Shown: positions 7,240 to 16,839 of the stretch, piece after piece
How positions within the stretch are numbered: position 1 is the stretch's first letter
Layout of the letters: each line of letters starts with the position of its first letter
Assembly: GCA_017502305.1 (NCBI GenBank)
Contig: JAFVVG010000032.1
Coordinates: forward strand, 1-64,000
Direction: 5' to 3'
Length of the DNA stretch: 64,000 nt
Source: Clostridia bacterium
Lineage (GTDB): Bacteria; Bacillota; Clostridia; Christensenellales; Aristaeellaceae
Notes under the pieces: generated by a model
What the model was told of the DNA's origin: nothing
What the model saw: the letters and a program-made list of their open reading frames with translations, nothing else
The model's database searches: none
Made by a program: the position numbers and the translations under genes

Positions 7240-10200
7240 AGGTGTACGCACCTCGTGAATGCGGCCGTCATCCACAAGGGTGATCCAGCCGGTGGAAACG
7301 CTCTCTCCGTCACAGGTGAGGAGGGGTTCATTGGCACCTGCGTGGAAGCGCCAGGTGGCGCCGCCCCATTGCAGGGTGATGGTGAAGCCGTCCCACTCCG
7401 GGGGAACCTGGGGACGCAGACGAAGCTGATCTCCGCGTTTATCAAAGCCAAGAAACTTTTCCAGCACAGCGGCATAAAGATAACCGGCGCAAGGTTGACC
7501 GGCAAGAGGAAAGCCGTCCTGGAGAACGGGATTCATGGCCTGAAGAAGCGCCCAGGCTTTGTCGGGCTGATGAAGATCCCAAAGGGCCGAAAGCATCCAC
7601 AGAGAGGGTGCGTCGGCATTGATTCGCCGGCTGGTAAGAAGCTTCCGCCAGGCATTCTCCACCACGGGAGCGGCCTGCTCCAGGCTTTCCAGCAGCCTGT
7701 CGCGGACGGTGTGGATTTCAATGCGGTCATCCGTCCGGGCGCAGGAGGCGAAGCGTTGCAAAGCAATGGAAAAAAACAGGGCAAGAGGCACGCTTTCACG
7801 GCCATCGGAAAGGGGCAGCCCGTGCTGACCGAGATGGATGGAGGTCAGGGCCTGCATGCAACGGGTATACACCGGCCCGGTGAGAAGCGTGTGGTCGCCG
7901 GTGAGAAGGATGTACTGAGCGGTCACATAGGGCAGAAGCAGCTGGGTGCCATCCTCCGGCTCGTCGTGGTGGTTGGTGAGCAGGGCATGGGCAGTCTCAG
8001 CGTGCGTAAGAATGAGCGCTGCGGCGCTCCACAGGCTGTCGGGACTGGTGTGAATCTGCCAGGGCAGGACACGGTTCATCATCAGGTTCAAACTTTCGTC
8101 GGGCGTGGAAACGGTCAGCTTGCCCAGGCGAAGGCTCCAGCTTTGGCGGACCTGGCGGCACAGGGCAGATGTGCCGCGTGTGCGCAGGCGGGCAAGCAGC
8201 TGCTCCATTTCATCCATGTGGCGGCAGGCGCCTGTAAGCCAGGAGACGGTTGCGTCGCCGCCGGCAGGCAGGCTGAGAGGCAGCTGAAGCAGGGCAAGGG
8301 TGCCGGTTTCGTCCGTGGGTGCTTCCAGGTTGGGAGATGCGCAAACGCCGTAAAAAGCCAGGGGACTGACGGCACGGCTTTCGCATGAGTCCTCCGCGAG
8401 GGTCAGATAGCCGAAGAAGTCTGCTTCCGGCGAGGCGGCCGTCACGCCGCCGGATATGGGGGTCAGGCAGGTGAAAGCTTCATCCGTAGCGGATGTACCC
8501 ATCAGGAAACGGGCGGTAATGGTCAGGGTAAAACGCCGCTCACGGCCGGAGGTATTTTTCAGCCGCAGCGTTCGGCAACCGGCGGCTGTATCGCTGAGGG
8601 AAAACGCGGTGAGGGTCATATCCAGTTCATGGCCCAGGCTGTGCCAGACGGTGACGCCGGGGGACAGGGTGATCCTTTGGGAAAGCCCCTGGCCAGGCAA
8701 CAAGGGGGCGAGGGTGTACCTGTCATCGGAAAGGTATACGCTCTCGCCGGTGGTAACAATTGTGTTATGCAGTCGTGTCGGGCCGATGCCGTGCTGATCG
8801 CAAAGCGAGGAGAAGGAGCCCTCCAGCAGAAGATTGTGCCAGGGGATGGCTTCATCCGGGTGAATGACGTAGTCATCCGTGCCAGGCTGGAAGCCGCCGA
8901 CATTGCCTGGAAAAAGAAGTTCTTCTTTGGGGTGGAGGACTTCGGCGGGCGTGTCTTCCGGCGGTGGGGAAGATGGCAGACGCAGGGACATGGCTTCCAA
9001 CTGGGCGGTGACGGTGCCGCTGCCCTCGTAGAAAATGACCCGGGCGGCGGCTTCCAGGGTTTCCCGGAGGCCTTCAGCCAGCTCGGCGGCGGTGAGCAGC
9101 GTGGCAGGGCGGTTGCGGAGAAGCTCCCAGGCGGCGCTGCGGGCAAGCCCGGCGCTCTCCCCCTGGCACAGAACGCACAGCTGCACCGGCAGCCCCAGCA
9201 GCTGCAGCCATTGCGCGGCATCGCTGGCATCCTGCAGAAGAGAGACGCAGCCATCGGAATGCGCAATGACAAGAAGCAGGGGAAGCTCCGCCTCCAGCCC
9301 CAGATCGCGCAAGGCATCGCCGGGCAGGGTTAAGGGAGAAACAGCGCCCTGATGGGGCTGTGCGTGCCACATCAGCGGGCCGAAAAGGCGGGTCAGCTCG
9401 GCTGCCCGGGGCTGGGAGAGGGAGAGCGCATCCGTCATCGTGCGGCTGAGCAGAGCGGACAAGGCTTGCATGCCGGAGACTTCGGATAGCCGGGGCGAGA
9501 GAGCATCCATGGAGAAGGGCTCGCCGCGTTCCATCAGGCGGGTGACAAAGATTACCGCGGCACGGCCACGGGGGCCAAGCTTCAGCCGGGCGCTGAAGGA
9601 AACGCAGGCGCGGCGCGGAGGAGATGTGCGGAAGGCGTTCGGGTCTGTCTGCGGAGTGAGGGCCAGCAAGGACTCATGGGTGGAAACGGCGTGGCAGAGA
9701 GTCAGCGGCTGGTGAGTGTGTGGATCGTGAAGCGTCATGGTTAGGACGCGCTCCTCAGGGCGGGAAACCTGGGCGGGTGTATCGCTGTTTTCAGGTACAA
9801 GGCAGCTCGAGATATCGCAGGTGCGGTGATGCGGCGAGAGATTGATTGCCTCGACGATATGGAGAAAGGTGCCGTGCACAGGATCCGTCACGGCGGTCAG
9901 GATGGTCTGGATCTGTCCGCAGACACGGACAAAGCGGGCGCTGCCCTCGGAAAAGACGGTTTCGCCGGGAAGCGAGGGGTCGGTCAGTCGCCAGGTGTCC
10001 AGGCCGTCGTTCAGGAAAAACTGAATGCCCTCCATTTGGGTGGGATCGCCGGTAAAGCGGGTAAGGTTCACCCCTCGGGAGCGCATGAGTCCTGTGCCTT
10101 GTGCGCTGATGAGCAGCGTTGCCTCCGGGCTGCCGATGATGTGTGCGTCCACCGGGGCGCAAAGGGGCTGCGCTGTGCGACGGAAGGAGGGCTCCCGGGG

Positions 10201-13200
10201 CGTAGGATGCTCCGGATGCAGGCAATGGGGCGGCAGAGAAGGACCTTCTGCCTGTTGATGCTGAAGCATGGGAAGGAGAGAAGCGGCCTGAGGCACGGCG
10301 GTGAAGTGGGCGGAAAGGATGTGTCCCGTCAGCGTATTGCACAGTGCGCACAGGAGTAGCCCCTGATGAAAGGACGTATGGCTTTGCACCACGGCCTCGC
10401 CGGGGCCTTCCGGCAGATGAGCGGGATCAAAATCAATGCTTTCGTAGAAACCGAGCCGCGTCAGCATACCGCGGCTGCGGAGACGGGCAAGGCTGTCGCA
10501 GGCTTCTTCCGGGGCATAAGGCATGCAAAGGGCTGCCGCATACGGCGAAATGACGGAATGAGCTGCACTGGGCGACAGGGCGATATCCGTCACGCCGAAA
10601 ACACGGCGCTGGTAATTCAGCTGAGGGTCAAGCTGCCAGCAGCCGCTTTCGGAAAGGCCGAACATACCCTCGGTGCCGGAGCGGCGCTGGAGGCGGATTA
10701 CGGTTCGCAGGGTGCGATCCGTGGCTGTGCAGGGCGCTGAGGGGAAAAACAGCATGGGCAGCAGATATTCGGAGGCGCTTCCGTGAAGGCTGATGACGGC
10801 TTTCCTGAATCCAACGCGAACAAGCGGCTTCAGCAGCCGGTTCAGATGGGCAAATGGTACCTGACGGCGCATGACGGCCACATAGCTGAGCAGCAGCGCT
10901 TCACTGGCGAAAAGCTCGTGATGGGTGGAGGCAGGCTCGCCGGTTTCGGTATGAAAGCCGGTGAAAAACAGGCTGGACGCCGGATCAAACAGGCGATGAA
11001 GCTCCATGCTGCGGGCGAGTTCATCGGCCATGCCGGAAAGATGAGCGTAGAGATCCGGCGTCTCGGGGAGATAGCTGCGCAGGCCCTGGGCCAGGGCGAT
11101 CAGGCAGGCACAGAGAAAGCCGCAATCAGCGCCGGAGACATAGCCTGTGCCGGCGGCAAGCGGTTCGATGGTATAGCGCTGAAAGGGGAGCCCGTGCCAG
11201 TGCGGCAGCTTTTCCAAGGAGGAGAGGGTGTTTTTTACCCGAAGACACATGGCTTCGGTGTCGATGAGGCCCAATTCGCGCATGGCAAGACAGGAGAGGA
11301 GATAACTGCCGATGGCGGCGGGGGAAGTGTGGCCGGAAGCGCCGGGACGGGGCCTGAGCCGGAGATGTTCCGGGGGCAGGTGATGCGTTGACTCGGTGAC
11401 GTTCTCCAGAAAGAATTGCCAGGTATTTCTGGCAATCTCAAGGAGAGACTGTTCCATTTCAGGCGTGGGGCGGAACTGGGGGCGCAGGGGAGCGTCCAGC
11501 CAGGGGCGTAAAAGAGGAAAAACAGCAAAGCAGGCCGACAGCAGCAGACCGGGCAGAAAAATGGGGCCAAGGGCCAGGGAGGCTACGGCAAAGCCAATGG
11601 CGGCAAGGCCCTGGCTCCAGGTTTCCCATACGGAAAGGGCGGAGGGATCTTGGTCGAAGGAGGGCAGCCACCCGGGCCTGCGGCGCTGAGAAAAGGCAAC
11701 ACGCCAGGAGGCATCCAGGAGGGCGTCGCAATGGATGACAGCCCGCAAGGGCAGGGAGAAGAGTCTTGAGAGAAACCGGCCAGGAGCATTGAACGGATGG
11801 GTGGTTGCCAGCAGCACAAACACAAGCAGCGGCAGGCTGCGGCAGATGACAGCATAGCTTAGCAGCGCAAGCGCGCAGACCGGCAGAAGCGAGAGCCTGA
11901 TATGCTGGCGGAAAAGAAATTTGTTGTGGGAAGAAAGTGGATTGCGCCGAACACCTGAGAGGGATTTCACATGGGAGAGCAGCCAGGGAACGAGAAGCCA
12001 TACCCGCCGCTGGCGTTGATAAATATCAGAAAGCCAGCCGGCTGCGCTGCGGTGGGCGGAAATGTAGAAACGCGCGGAGTCCTCCACGGCGCAGCCGGAA
12101 AGCGCTCCCGTTACCAGTGGATGCGGCAGAGGCCAGGTTTCCGTGGATTCCAGCAGGCTGTATGGATGATACAGACAGGTGAAGGCGGCGTGACGCCGTT
12201 CCCAAAGGCCGATGCGACCGGTGACGGTACCGGAATCCTTCACAAAACGGGGACGGATTACGCTCGCGCCGCGCACCCCTTCGGCGGTATGCCGGCGCTG
12301 GTTCAGCGGATGGGAGAGGGCGCCCAGCATGAAGTGAAGAGCATCCGGAGAGGGCGTCACATCCTCATCCAGGGCAAGGACACAGGCGTAGCGGCGATGA
12401 AGCGCGGCAGGCGGAAGGGTTGCTTCGTCGAAGACATCGGCGCATTGACCGTGGACGATGAGCCGGTTCAGGCACTCCATGGCTCCGGAAAGGCCATCAG
12501 GACCGGCATAGGCCCGAAGAATAGCGTCCCAGCCGCGGCGACGATGCATATAAAGAAAGCGTCCTCCGTCGCCGTCAACAGAGGATACCGCCATGCGGGC
12601 AGCCATGAGGATGGAGGCGTCCTGGCTGCTGGTCTGGGTCAGGCAGGGAGCGTAATCCGCCAGCAGCAGGCAATCCACAGCCCCATCCGGAAAAGCCTTG
12701 CGGGCCAGCAGCAGCCGTCTGACAGCTTGGACGGCTTTGGCGTGATCGTCAAGCACCACGGGAAGCACGATGAGGGTTCGGGAATCCTCGGTGATGCGGC
12801 TCACCTGCATACGGGGCAAGGGCCTGGAAGGAAACAAACGGCGGTACAGGGCGCCGGTGAGAAGGTGCGCGAGGCTGCTGAAAACGCCAAGAAAGAAAGG
12901 GAGCATCCACAGCGGATGGCCGCTGTGAAGGAAAACCAGACCTCCAGCCAGGGCGGAAAGCCCGAGGGACAGCCTGTGAAGCCAGTGCCGGTGTTGTTCG
13001 ATCAGCAGGCGCAGCGCACCGCGACGCACGAGCAGATGCCGCCGCAGGGCGCGGACACCGGGATATTCCAGCAGATACCAGCCCACATGATCAGCAAGGC
13101 CATCCGGGTCAGCGGCGCGGCAGAGGGTGAGGATCTCCTGCGCCAGGCGGCTTTCCTCCACGGAAAAGAGCCGTGCCAGGGTGGCTGCCCGCTGACGGTA

Positions 13201-14130
13201 CATGGCTCGGCTTGCGGCGTCCATGGCGGGATAGGTACCGGTGGGGTCCTGATCAAAGAGCTGGTGAAGGGGATCATGGGGCTCAGCAAGGGTGGGCCAC
13301 TCCAGCTGACGAAGCACCTGAAGCCCCTCCAGGATGCGGGAAAGGTGATCGGTAAGCACAGCCTGATGGGCTGCGTGCTCCTGGGCAACACGGAGAAGGG
13401 AGTAATCCGCCTGACGCATCCGCTCCTCCAGGGCGGAAAGCAGGGCGGCTTCATGGCGGCGCTGAAGGTGTTGGATCATGGAATGTGTGGCGGTGATGGT
13501 AAGGTGCCGGCTGCTGAGAAGCTCCATGGGGCGGCGGACCCGGATCAGCCTGTGGACCAGACGGCGGCCGGCGGCGGATTCGCCGGCGTACAGGAGGAGG
13601 TGGCGGAGTAGCACGGACAGCTGCTCAGCCAGCGCGGTGCTCATGCACAGGGGGAGAGACCTGCGTTCCCGGAGCGTAAGCGGGCCGCTTTCGTGACAAG
13701 CGGAGAGAAAAGCCAGCAAACGGTCAGGCTCCATGCCGCCACCCAGGGAGATATACCGCCTGCACAGGGAAAGCAGCCTGGGCGAACCGCCCCGGGGCGC
13801 CGGGAGACGGGCGTGACGTTTGGCAAAAAGGGAAAAAAGCGCCAGGTGGAAGGCACGGCTGTTTTCACGAAGAAAGACAAGCGAAGCCAGGTTTTCGGGG
13901 CAGCGGATCAGGCGTTTGAGAAGGGTGAAGATATGAAGGTCGCGGGGCAGGGGAGCGAGGCGTTGCCAGGGCAGAGCCTGCATGGCGGTATGCAGCTGCT
14001 TTTCCATGCTGTCTGGTGAAAGAGGTTCAACACAGGGCAGCGGAGGAAGTTTTTTGCTGCGGCGCAAAGCAAGGGCAAGAAGTGTTCCGATGAGCAAAAA
14101 GGAAATGGCCAGAACCACAAGCTGAACCAT
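7225..14130 (-). CDS. Giant cyclic beta-1,2-glucan synthase-like protein (GT84/GH144/GH94 relative), apparently degenerate
   Basis: A 2,301-residue protein with NdvB-like architecture. It has an N-terminal membrane anchor, a helical region and a membrane-embedded glycosyltransferase-like part (about 430-850; LALDEDVTPSPDAL near 580). A glucoamylase-like domain follows (about 920-1330; SASEYLLPMLF, LNYQRRVFGV and RLGFYESIDF retained). The last part is GH94-like, ending GDQLRLRPQVPPEWDGF. Compared with the family as I recall it, the GT84 LSHDLLEG motif reads LPHPLVTG, the HRWIRGDWQ motif is shortened to RQRRVWLL, and the GH94 DWNDG catalytic block is missing between HGLPL and ESV. It may be a pseudoenzyme or have a changed activity. 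I chose ATG 14130 (MVQLVV, a membrane segment) because GGGAG precedes it; an in-frame ATG at 14199 lacks a ribosome binding site. Confidence 0.8.
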   Translation of the reverse strand: MVQLVVLAISFLLIGTLLALALRRSKKLPPLPCVEPLSPDSMEKQLHTAMQALPWQRLAPLPRDLHIFTLLKRLIRCPENLASLVFLRENSRAFHLALFSLFAKRHARLPAPRGGSPRLLSLCRRYISLGGGMEPDRLLAFLSACHESGPLTLRERRSLPLCMSTALAEQLSVLLRHLLLYAGESAAGRRLVHRLIRVRRPMELLSSRHLTITATHSMIQHLQRRHEAALLSALEERMRQADYSLLRVAQEHAAHQAVLTDHLSRILEGLQVLRQLEWPTLAEPHDPLHQLFDQDPTGTYPAMDAASRAMYRQRAATLARLFSVEESRLAQEILTLCRAADPDGLADHVGWYLLEYPGVRALRRHLLVRRGALRLLIEQHRHWLHRLSLGLSALAGGLVFLHSGHPLWMLPFFLGVFSSLAHLLTGALYRRLFPSRPLPRMQVSRITEDSRTLIVLPVVLDDHAKAVQAVRRLLLARKAFPDGAVDCLLLADYAPCLTQTSSQDASILMAARMAVSSVDGDGGRFLYMHRRRGWDAILRAYAGPDGLSGAMECLNRLIVHGQCADVFDEATLPPAALHRRYACVLALDEDVTPSPDALHFMLGALSHPLNQRRHTAEGVRGASVIRPRFVKDSGTVTGRIGLWERRHAAFTCLYHPYSLLESTETWPLPHPLVTGALSGCAVEDSARFYISAHRSAAGWLSDIYQRQRRVWLLVPWLLSHVKSLSGVRRNPLSSHNKFLFRQHIRLSLLPVCALALLSYAVICRSLPLLVFVLLATTHPFNAPGRFLSRLFSLPLRAVIHCDALLDASWRVAFSQRRRPGWLPSFDQDPSALSVWETWSQGLAAIGFAVASLALGPIFLPGLLLSACFAVFPLLRPWLDAPLRPQFRPTPEMEQSLLEIARNTWQFFLENVTESTHHLPPEHLRLRPRPGASGHTSPAAIGSYLLSCLAMRELGLIDTEAMCLRVKNTLSSLEKLPHWHGLPFQRYTIEPLAAGTGYVSGADCGFLCACLIALAQGLRSYLPETPDLYAHLSGMADELARSMELHRLFDPASSLFFTGFHTETGEPASTHHELFASEALLLSYVAVMRRQVPFAHLNRLLKPLVRVGFRKAVISLHGSASEYLLPMLFFPSAPCTATDRTLRTVIRLQRRSGTEGMFGLSESGCWQLDPQLNYQRRVFGVTDIALSPSAAHSVISPYAAALCMPYAPEEACDSLARLRSRGMLTRLGFYESIDFDPAHLPEGPGEAVVQSHTSFHQGLLLCALCNTLTGHILSAHFTAVPQAASLLPMLQHQQAEGPSLPPHCLHPEHPTPREPSFRRTAQPLCAPVDAHIIGSPEATLLISAQGTGLMRSRGVNLTRFTGDPTQMEGIQFFLNDGLDTWRLTDPSLPGETVFSEGSARFVRVCGQIQTILTAVTDPVHGTFLHIVEAINLSPHHRTCDISSCLVPENSDTPAQVSRPEERVLTMTLHDPHTHQPLTLCHAVSTHESLLALTPQTDPNAFRTSPPRRACVSFSARLKLGPRGRAAVIFVTRLMERGEPFSMDALSPRLSEVSGMQALSALLSRTMTDALSLSQPRAAELTRLFGPLMWHAQPHQGAVSPLTLPGDALRDLGLEAELPLLLVIAHSDGCVSLLQDASDAAQWLQLLGLPVQLCVLCQGESAGLARSAAWELLRNRPATLLTAAELAEGLRETLEAAARVIFYEGSGTVTAQLEAMSLRLPSSPPPEDTPAEVLHPKEELLFPGNVGGFQPGTDDYVIHPDEAIPWHNLLLEGSFSSLCDQHGIGPTRLHNTIVTTGESVYLSDDRYTLAPLLPGQGLSQRITLSPGVTVWHSLGHELDMTLTAFSLSDTAAGCRTLRLKNTSGRERRFTLTITARFLMGTSATDEAFTCLTPISGGVTAASPEADFFGYLTLAEDSCESRAVSPLAFYGVCASPNLEAPTDETGTLALLQLPLSLPAGGDATVSWLTGACRHMDEMEQLLARLRTRGTSALCRQVRQSWSLRLGKLTVSTPDESLNLMMNRVLPWQIHTSPDSLWSAAALILTHAETAHALLTNHHDEPEDGTQLLLPYVTAQYILLTGDHTLLTGPVYTRCMQALTSIHLGQHGLPLSDGRESVPLALFFSIALQRFASCARTDDRIEIHTVRDRLLESLEQAAPVVENAWRKLLTSRRINADAPSLWMLSALWDLHQPDKAWALLQAMNPVLQDGFPLAGQPCAGYLYAAVLEKFLGFDKRGDQLRLRPQVPPEWDGFTITLQWGGATWRFHAGANEPLLTCDGESVSTGWITLVDDGRIHEVRTPLRQG

Positions 14131-14238
14131 GCGAAGACTCCCTTCAGGCAAGAAACTCTTTGGAACAGGATGCGCAAAAACACAGGCGTTATTCCGCATG
14201 GAAGGAGTGTAAAAAATGAAAAAACATGGTAATCTTTA

Positions 14239-14267
14239 TTGACAGAAAAACCTAGATATAGTATACT
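14239..14267 (+). promoter_or_regulatory. Strong vegetative promoter of the surface-polysaccharide control operon
   Basis: TTGACA, 17-base spacer, TATACT. Transcription would start near 14274 and give a 64-base leader to the LCP gene. The minus-strand giant gene starts about 110 bases away in the other direction. Confidence 0.85.
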
Positions 14268-14337
14268 TTCAATCGTGGTATAGTGTTATTTAAGGCAGAG
14301 TGTACCTTACAGGTCTTGATAGCAGGAGTGATCGCAA

Positions 14338-15345
14338 ATGCGGCATGGATATGAGTCGCATCAGAAGCATATTGCAGGCGCGGTTGCTCTGGTGGTTGTA
14401 CTGGTACTGGCAGTTGTTGGCTTGGTGATTTTCAACATCCTTGAGAATCAGGCCTACCCGGAACAGCGGGGACAGATGAGCCAGGATTTCGGCAAGCTTC
14501 CCACCATGGAATATCAGGGCCGGACCTACCGCATGAAGCCAAACTTGACGTCCATGCTGCTCATCGGCTACGACAAGACGGAGGACGCACCAAGGGTAGG
14601 ATATCGTCAGGGCGGCCAGGCAGACTTTCTGCTGCTTGTGGTTATGGATCCCAAGACGAAAACGGTACGCCAGCTGCAGATCGAACGCGATACCATGACG
14701 GATATGGTGATCCTGGGCATCACAGGCAACAAGACGGGCACACGGAAAGCGCAGATCTGTCTTTCCCACGCCTACGGCGCTACGGATGCTGACAACTGCC
14801 AGTATACCCTGGAGGCTGTTCGGAACCTGATGCAGGGCATTCCTGTGGAACTGTACTATGCCATGGACATCCGGGGCATCAACAAGTTCAACGATGCCGT
14901 GGGCGGTGTGACGGTTCCCATCGAGGATGACTTCTCGGCCTATGATCCCACCATGGTGAAGGGAACCACCATGAAGCTGAAGGGCGAGCAGGCTGAATTC
15001 TACGTCCGCCGCCGATATGAGATCGGCGAGGCAACCAATGAAAGCCGTATGCGCCGCCACAAGGCTTTCATGAATTCCGCCATCGACCTTGTCCGCAACC
15101 GGCTGAAGGAAGAGAAGTCCTTTGCCAACACACTGCTGAGCGCTGTGGAAAGCGTCAGCAACACCAATATGACCCGTGGTCGACTCATCAACGAGATCAA
15201 CCGGGCATATACCTTTGATATTCGCCCCGTCGAAACCCTGGCGGGTGAATATACACTGGGCAGTGATGGATTTGTGGAATTCCATACCGATGAGGCATCC
15301 ATCATTTCCTGGATTATCGATGTTTTCTACAGCCCTGCCGGATAA
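14338..15345 (+). CDS. LytR-CpsA-Psr (LCP) family protein
   Basis: A 335-residue membrane-anchored protein; LCP enzymes attach teichoic acids or capsular polysaccharides from undecaprenyl carriers to peptidoglycan. One transmembrane segment (about residues 14-34) precedes an extracytoplasmic LCP domain. Family features seen are MLLIGYDKTED (residues about 75-85), GGQADFLLLVVMD, LQIERDTMTDM with the conserved Arg, and MDIRGINKFNDAVGGV. ATG 14338 follows AGGAGTGAT. It is the first gene of an operon with a secreted protein, a Wzz-like protein, a BY-kinase and a PHP phosphatase, a combination typical of capsule or exopolysaccharide control loci, so the ligand is probably a surface polysaccharide. 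Confidence 0.92.
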   Translation: MRHGYESHQKHIAGAVALVVVLVLAVVGLVIFNILENQAYPEQRGQMSQDFGKLPTMEYQGRTYRMKPNLTSMLLIGYDKTEDAPRVGYRQGGQADFLLLVVMDPKTKTVRQLQIERDTMTDMVILGITGNKTGTRKAQICLSHAYGATDADNCQYTLEAVRNLMQGIPVELYYAMDIRGINKFNDAVGGVTVPIEDDFSAYDPTMVKGTTMKLKGEQAEFYVRRRYEIGEATNESRMRRHKAFMNSAIDLVRNRLKEEKSFANTLLSAVESVSNTNMTRGRLINEINRAYTFDIRPVETLAGEYTLGSDGFVEFHTDEASIISWIIDVFYSPAG

Positions 15346-15387
15346 CGGCGGAGGCTGCGGAGGAAAAAAGAAAGGAAGCGGGTTACT

Positions 15388-15918
15388 ATGAAGAAGATTC
15401 TTTCCCTGATCCTGGCCACCCTGATGGTTCTGACCGCTGTGGCCGCCCTTGCTGCTCCCAGCAAGACTGCTGCCGACATGGCTTACGTCGTTAGCACCGT
15501 GTGCGAGCACGGCGAAGGCGTGGAGATCCGCATCATCGACCCCACCGAGCTGTCTGACAAGATCATCGCCGACGCTGTTGTCGTCGAGAATCCTGTGGAT
15601 CTGTTCGACGAGGCTACCAAGACTGCCCTGGGCGAGGAAGCCGTTGAGATGAACGAGCTGTGGCCCATCGACGTGTTCGGCTACGAAGTTGGCGTGCACG
15701 GCACCGTGAAGGCTTACTTCCAGTTCCCCACCGCTTACACCGCTGAGCAGACCCTGACCGCTGTGCTGGGCCACTTCAACGGCGAAGAACTGACCGGCAA
15801 CACCGTTCTGGAAGCCAAACTGGCTGAGGATGGCACCGTGGAAGTTATCTTCCCCGAAGACGCCATCGTGAAGATGCTGGAAGATGGCCTGACCATGTTG
15901 TATATGCTGAACAAGTAA
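15388..15918 (+). CDS. Small secreted protein of unknown function
   Basis: A 176-residue protein with a clear signal peptide (MKKILSLILATLMVLTAVAA, cleavage probably after ALA at about residue 22). The mature part is acidic and probably a beta-rich domain, with no cysteine pair, lipobox or recognisable motif. GGAAGCGGGTTACT is a poor ribosome binding site, so translation may be helped by the upstream gene 42 bases away. It is placed between the LCP and Wzz-like genes and so is likely exported to the cell surface with the same polysaccharide function, which is inference from context only. Its codon use is strongly biased toward preferred codons, suggesting high expression. Confidence 0.8.
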   Translation: MKKILSLILATLMVLTAVAALAAPSKTAADMAYVVSTVCEHGEGVEIRIIDPTELSDKIIADAVVVENPVDLFDEATKTALGEEAVEMNELWPIDVFGYEVGVHGTVKAYFQFPTAYTAEQTLTAVLGHFNGEELTGNTVLEAKLAEDGTVEVIFPEDAIVKMLEDGLTMLYMLNK

Positions 15919-15943
15919 TCAGCTAATTCCATGGTGAACAATA

Positions 15944-15984
15944 CCGCACGCAGTGGCAGACGCTTGTTTTGCTGCTGCGTGCGG
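15944..15984 (+). terminator. Hairpin with 10-base stem between secreted protein and Wzz-like gene
   Basis: CCGCACGCAG and CTGCGTGCGG pair perfectly around a 21-base loop. The following AATTTGTGTT is only weakly T-rich, so this may be a partial terminator or an mRNA-processing or stabilising structure within the operon. Confidence 0.5.
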
Positions 15985-16044
15985 AATTTGTGTTCATAAG
16001 AGTTTCTTTTGCATACATGAATGATACCGTCGTGGGGGATTGAC

Positions 16045-16839
16045 ATGGCCTTGAACAGACTACAGGAGCAGGAGCTGCACGGGGAACTGGCAGCCGGCGT
16101 ACAAGAATCAGACGAGCTTGAGATCGATCTGGTTGAATTGATGTATCGTCTTTTGGAAAAGGCGAAGCTCATCATTCTTGCCGCTGTTGTCGGCGCCATT
16201 ATTGCTGGGGTAATCACCTTCCAGTTCATGACGCCTACCTACACCGCCACCTCCAAGCTGTATGTCCTTAACTCCAAGGATTCCGCGCTGAGCCTTTCTG
16301 ACCTGCAGATCGGCACGCAGCTGGCAGCGGACTACATCGAGGTTTTTTCCAACTGGCATGTGCATGAAATGGTGAACCAGCGCATGGGCACCGATTACAG
16401 CTACACCCAGCTGGGAAAGATGGTTCGGGTCACGAACCCCTCCGATACCCGTATCCTCTACATCGAAGTGGAAACGGGCAGCCCTGAGGAGGCCAAGACC
16501 ATGGCGGACACCTATGCCCTGGTGGCACAGGAGTTCATTGCCGCGAAGATGGAAACCGAAATGCCCAACGTCTTCGAAGAGGCGCTGACGCCTACCCGGC
16601 CTTCCTCCCCCCACAAGACCAGGAATATCATCCTTGGCTTCATGTTGGGCGCTGTGGCCGCCATCGGCATCCTGACGGTTCAGTTCATCAGCGACGACCG
16701 TATCCGTACCTCTGAAAACCTGGAGAAGCACCTGCATATGGCGACCCTGGGCATGATGCCTGTAACCAAGGGCAATGACGCCGGCAAGAGCAAGCACAAG
16801 GGGAAGAAGAGCAAGAAGAGGGGAGGCTCGAAGGCATGA
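16045..16839 (+). CDS. Wzz/YveK-type polysaccharide co-polymerase and BY-kinase activator
   Basis: A 264-residue Wzz-domain membrane protein. Two transmembrane segments flank an external domain (first at about 42-62, LIILAAVVGAIIAGVI; second at about 195-213, ILGFMLGAVAAIGILTV), with the family segment TPTYTATSKLYVLNS after the first. The C-terminal tail is very basic (KSKHKGKKSKKRGG). In Firmicutes such proteins (CpsC, YveK, CapA) activate the separate tyrosine kinase encoded next door and set polysaccharide chain length. I start at 16045, where GTGGGGGA precedes the ATG; an upstream ATG at 16021 has no ribosome binding site. It overlaps the kinase gene by 4 bases, indicating translational coupling. 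Confidence 0.88.
   Translation: MALNRLQEQELHGELAAGVQESDELEIDLVELMYRLLEKAKLIILAAVVGAIIAGVITFQFMTPTYTATSKLYVLNSKDSALSLSDLQIGTQLAADYIEVFSNWHVHEMVNQRMGTDYSYTQLGKMVRVTNPSDTRILYIEVETGSPEEAKTMADTYALVAQEFIAAKMETEMPNVFEEALTPTRPSSPHKTRNIILGFMLGAVAAIGILTVQFISDDRIRTSENLEKHLHMATLGMMPVTKGNDAGKSKHKGKKSKKRGGSKA

Noticed and set aside
11971..13611. Long plus-strand open frame (546 codons) opposite the giant glucan-synthase-like gene
   Set aside because: GC-rich third positions create such frames. The translation has repetitive G, Q, H, K composition and no known motifs, while the opposite strand gives a coherent multidomain protein.
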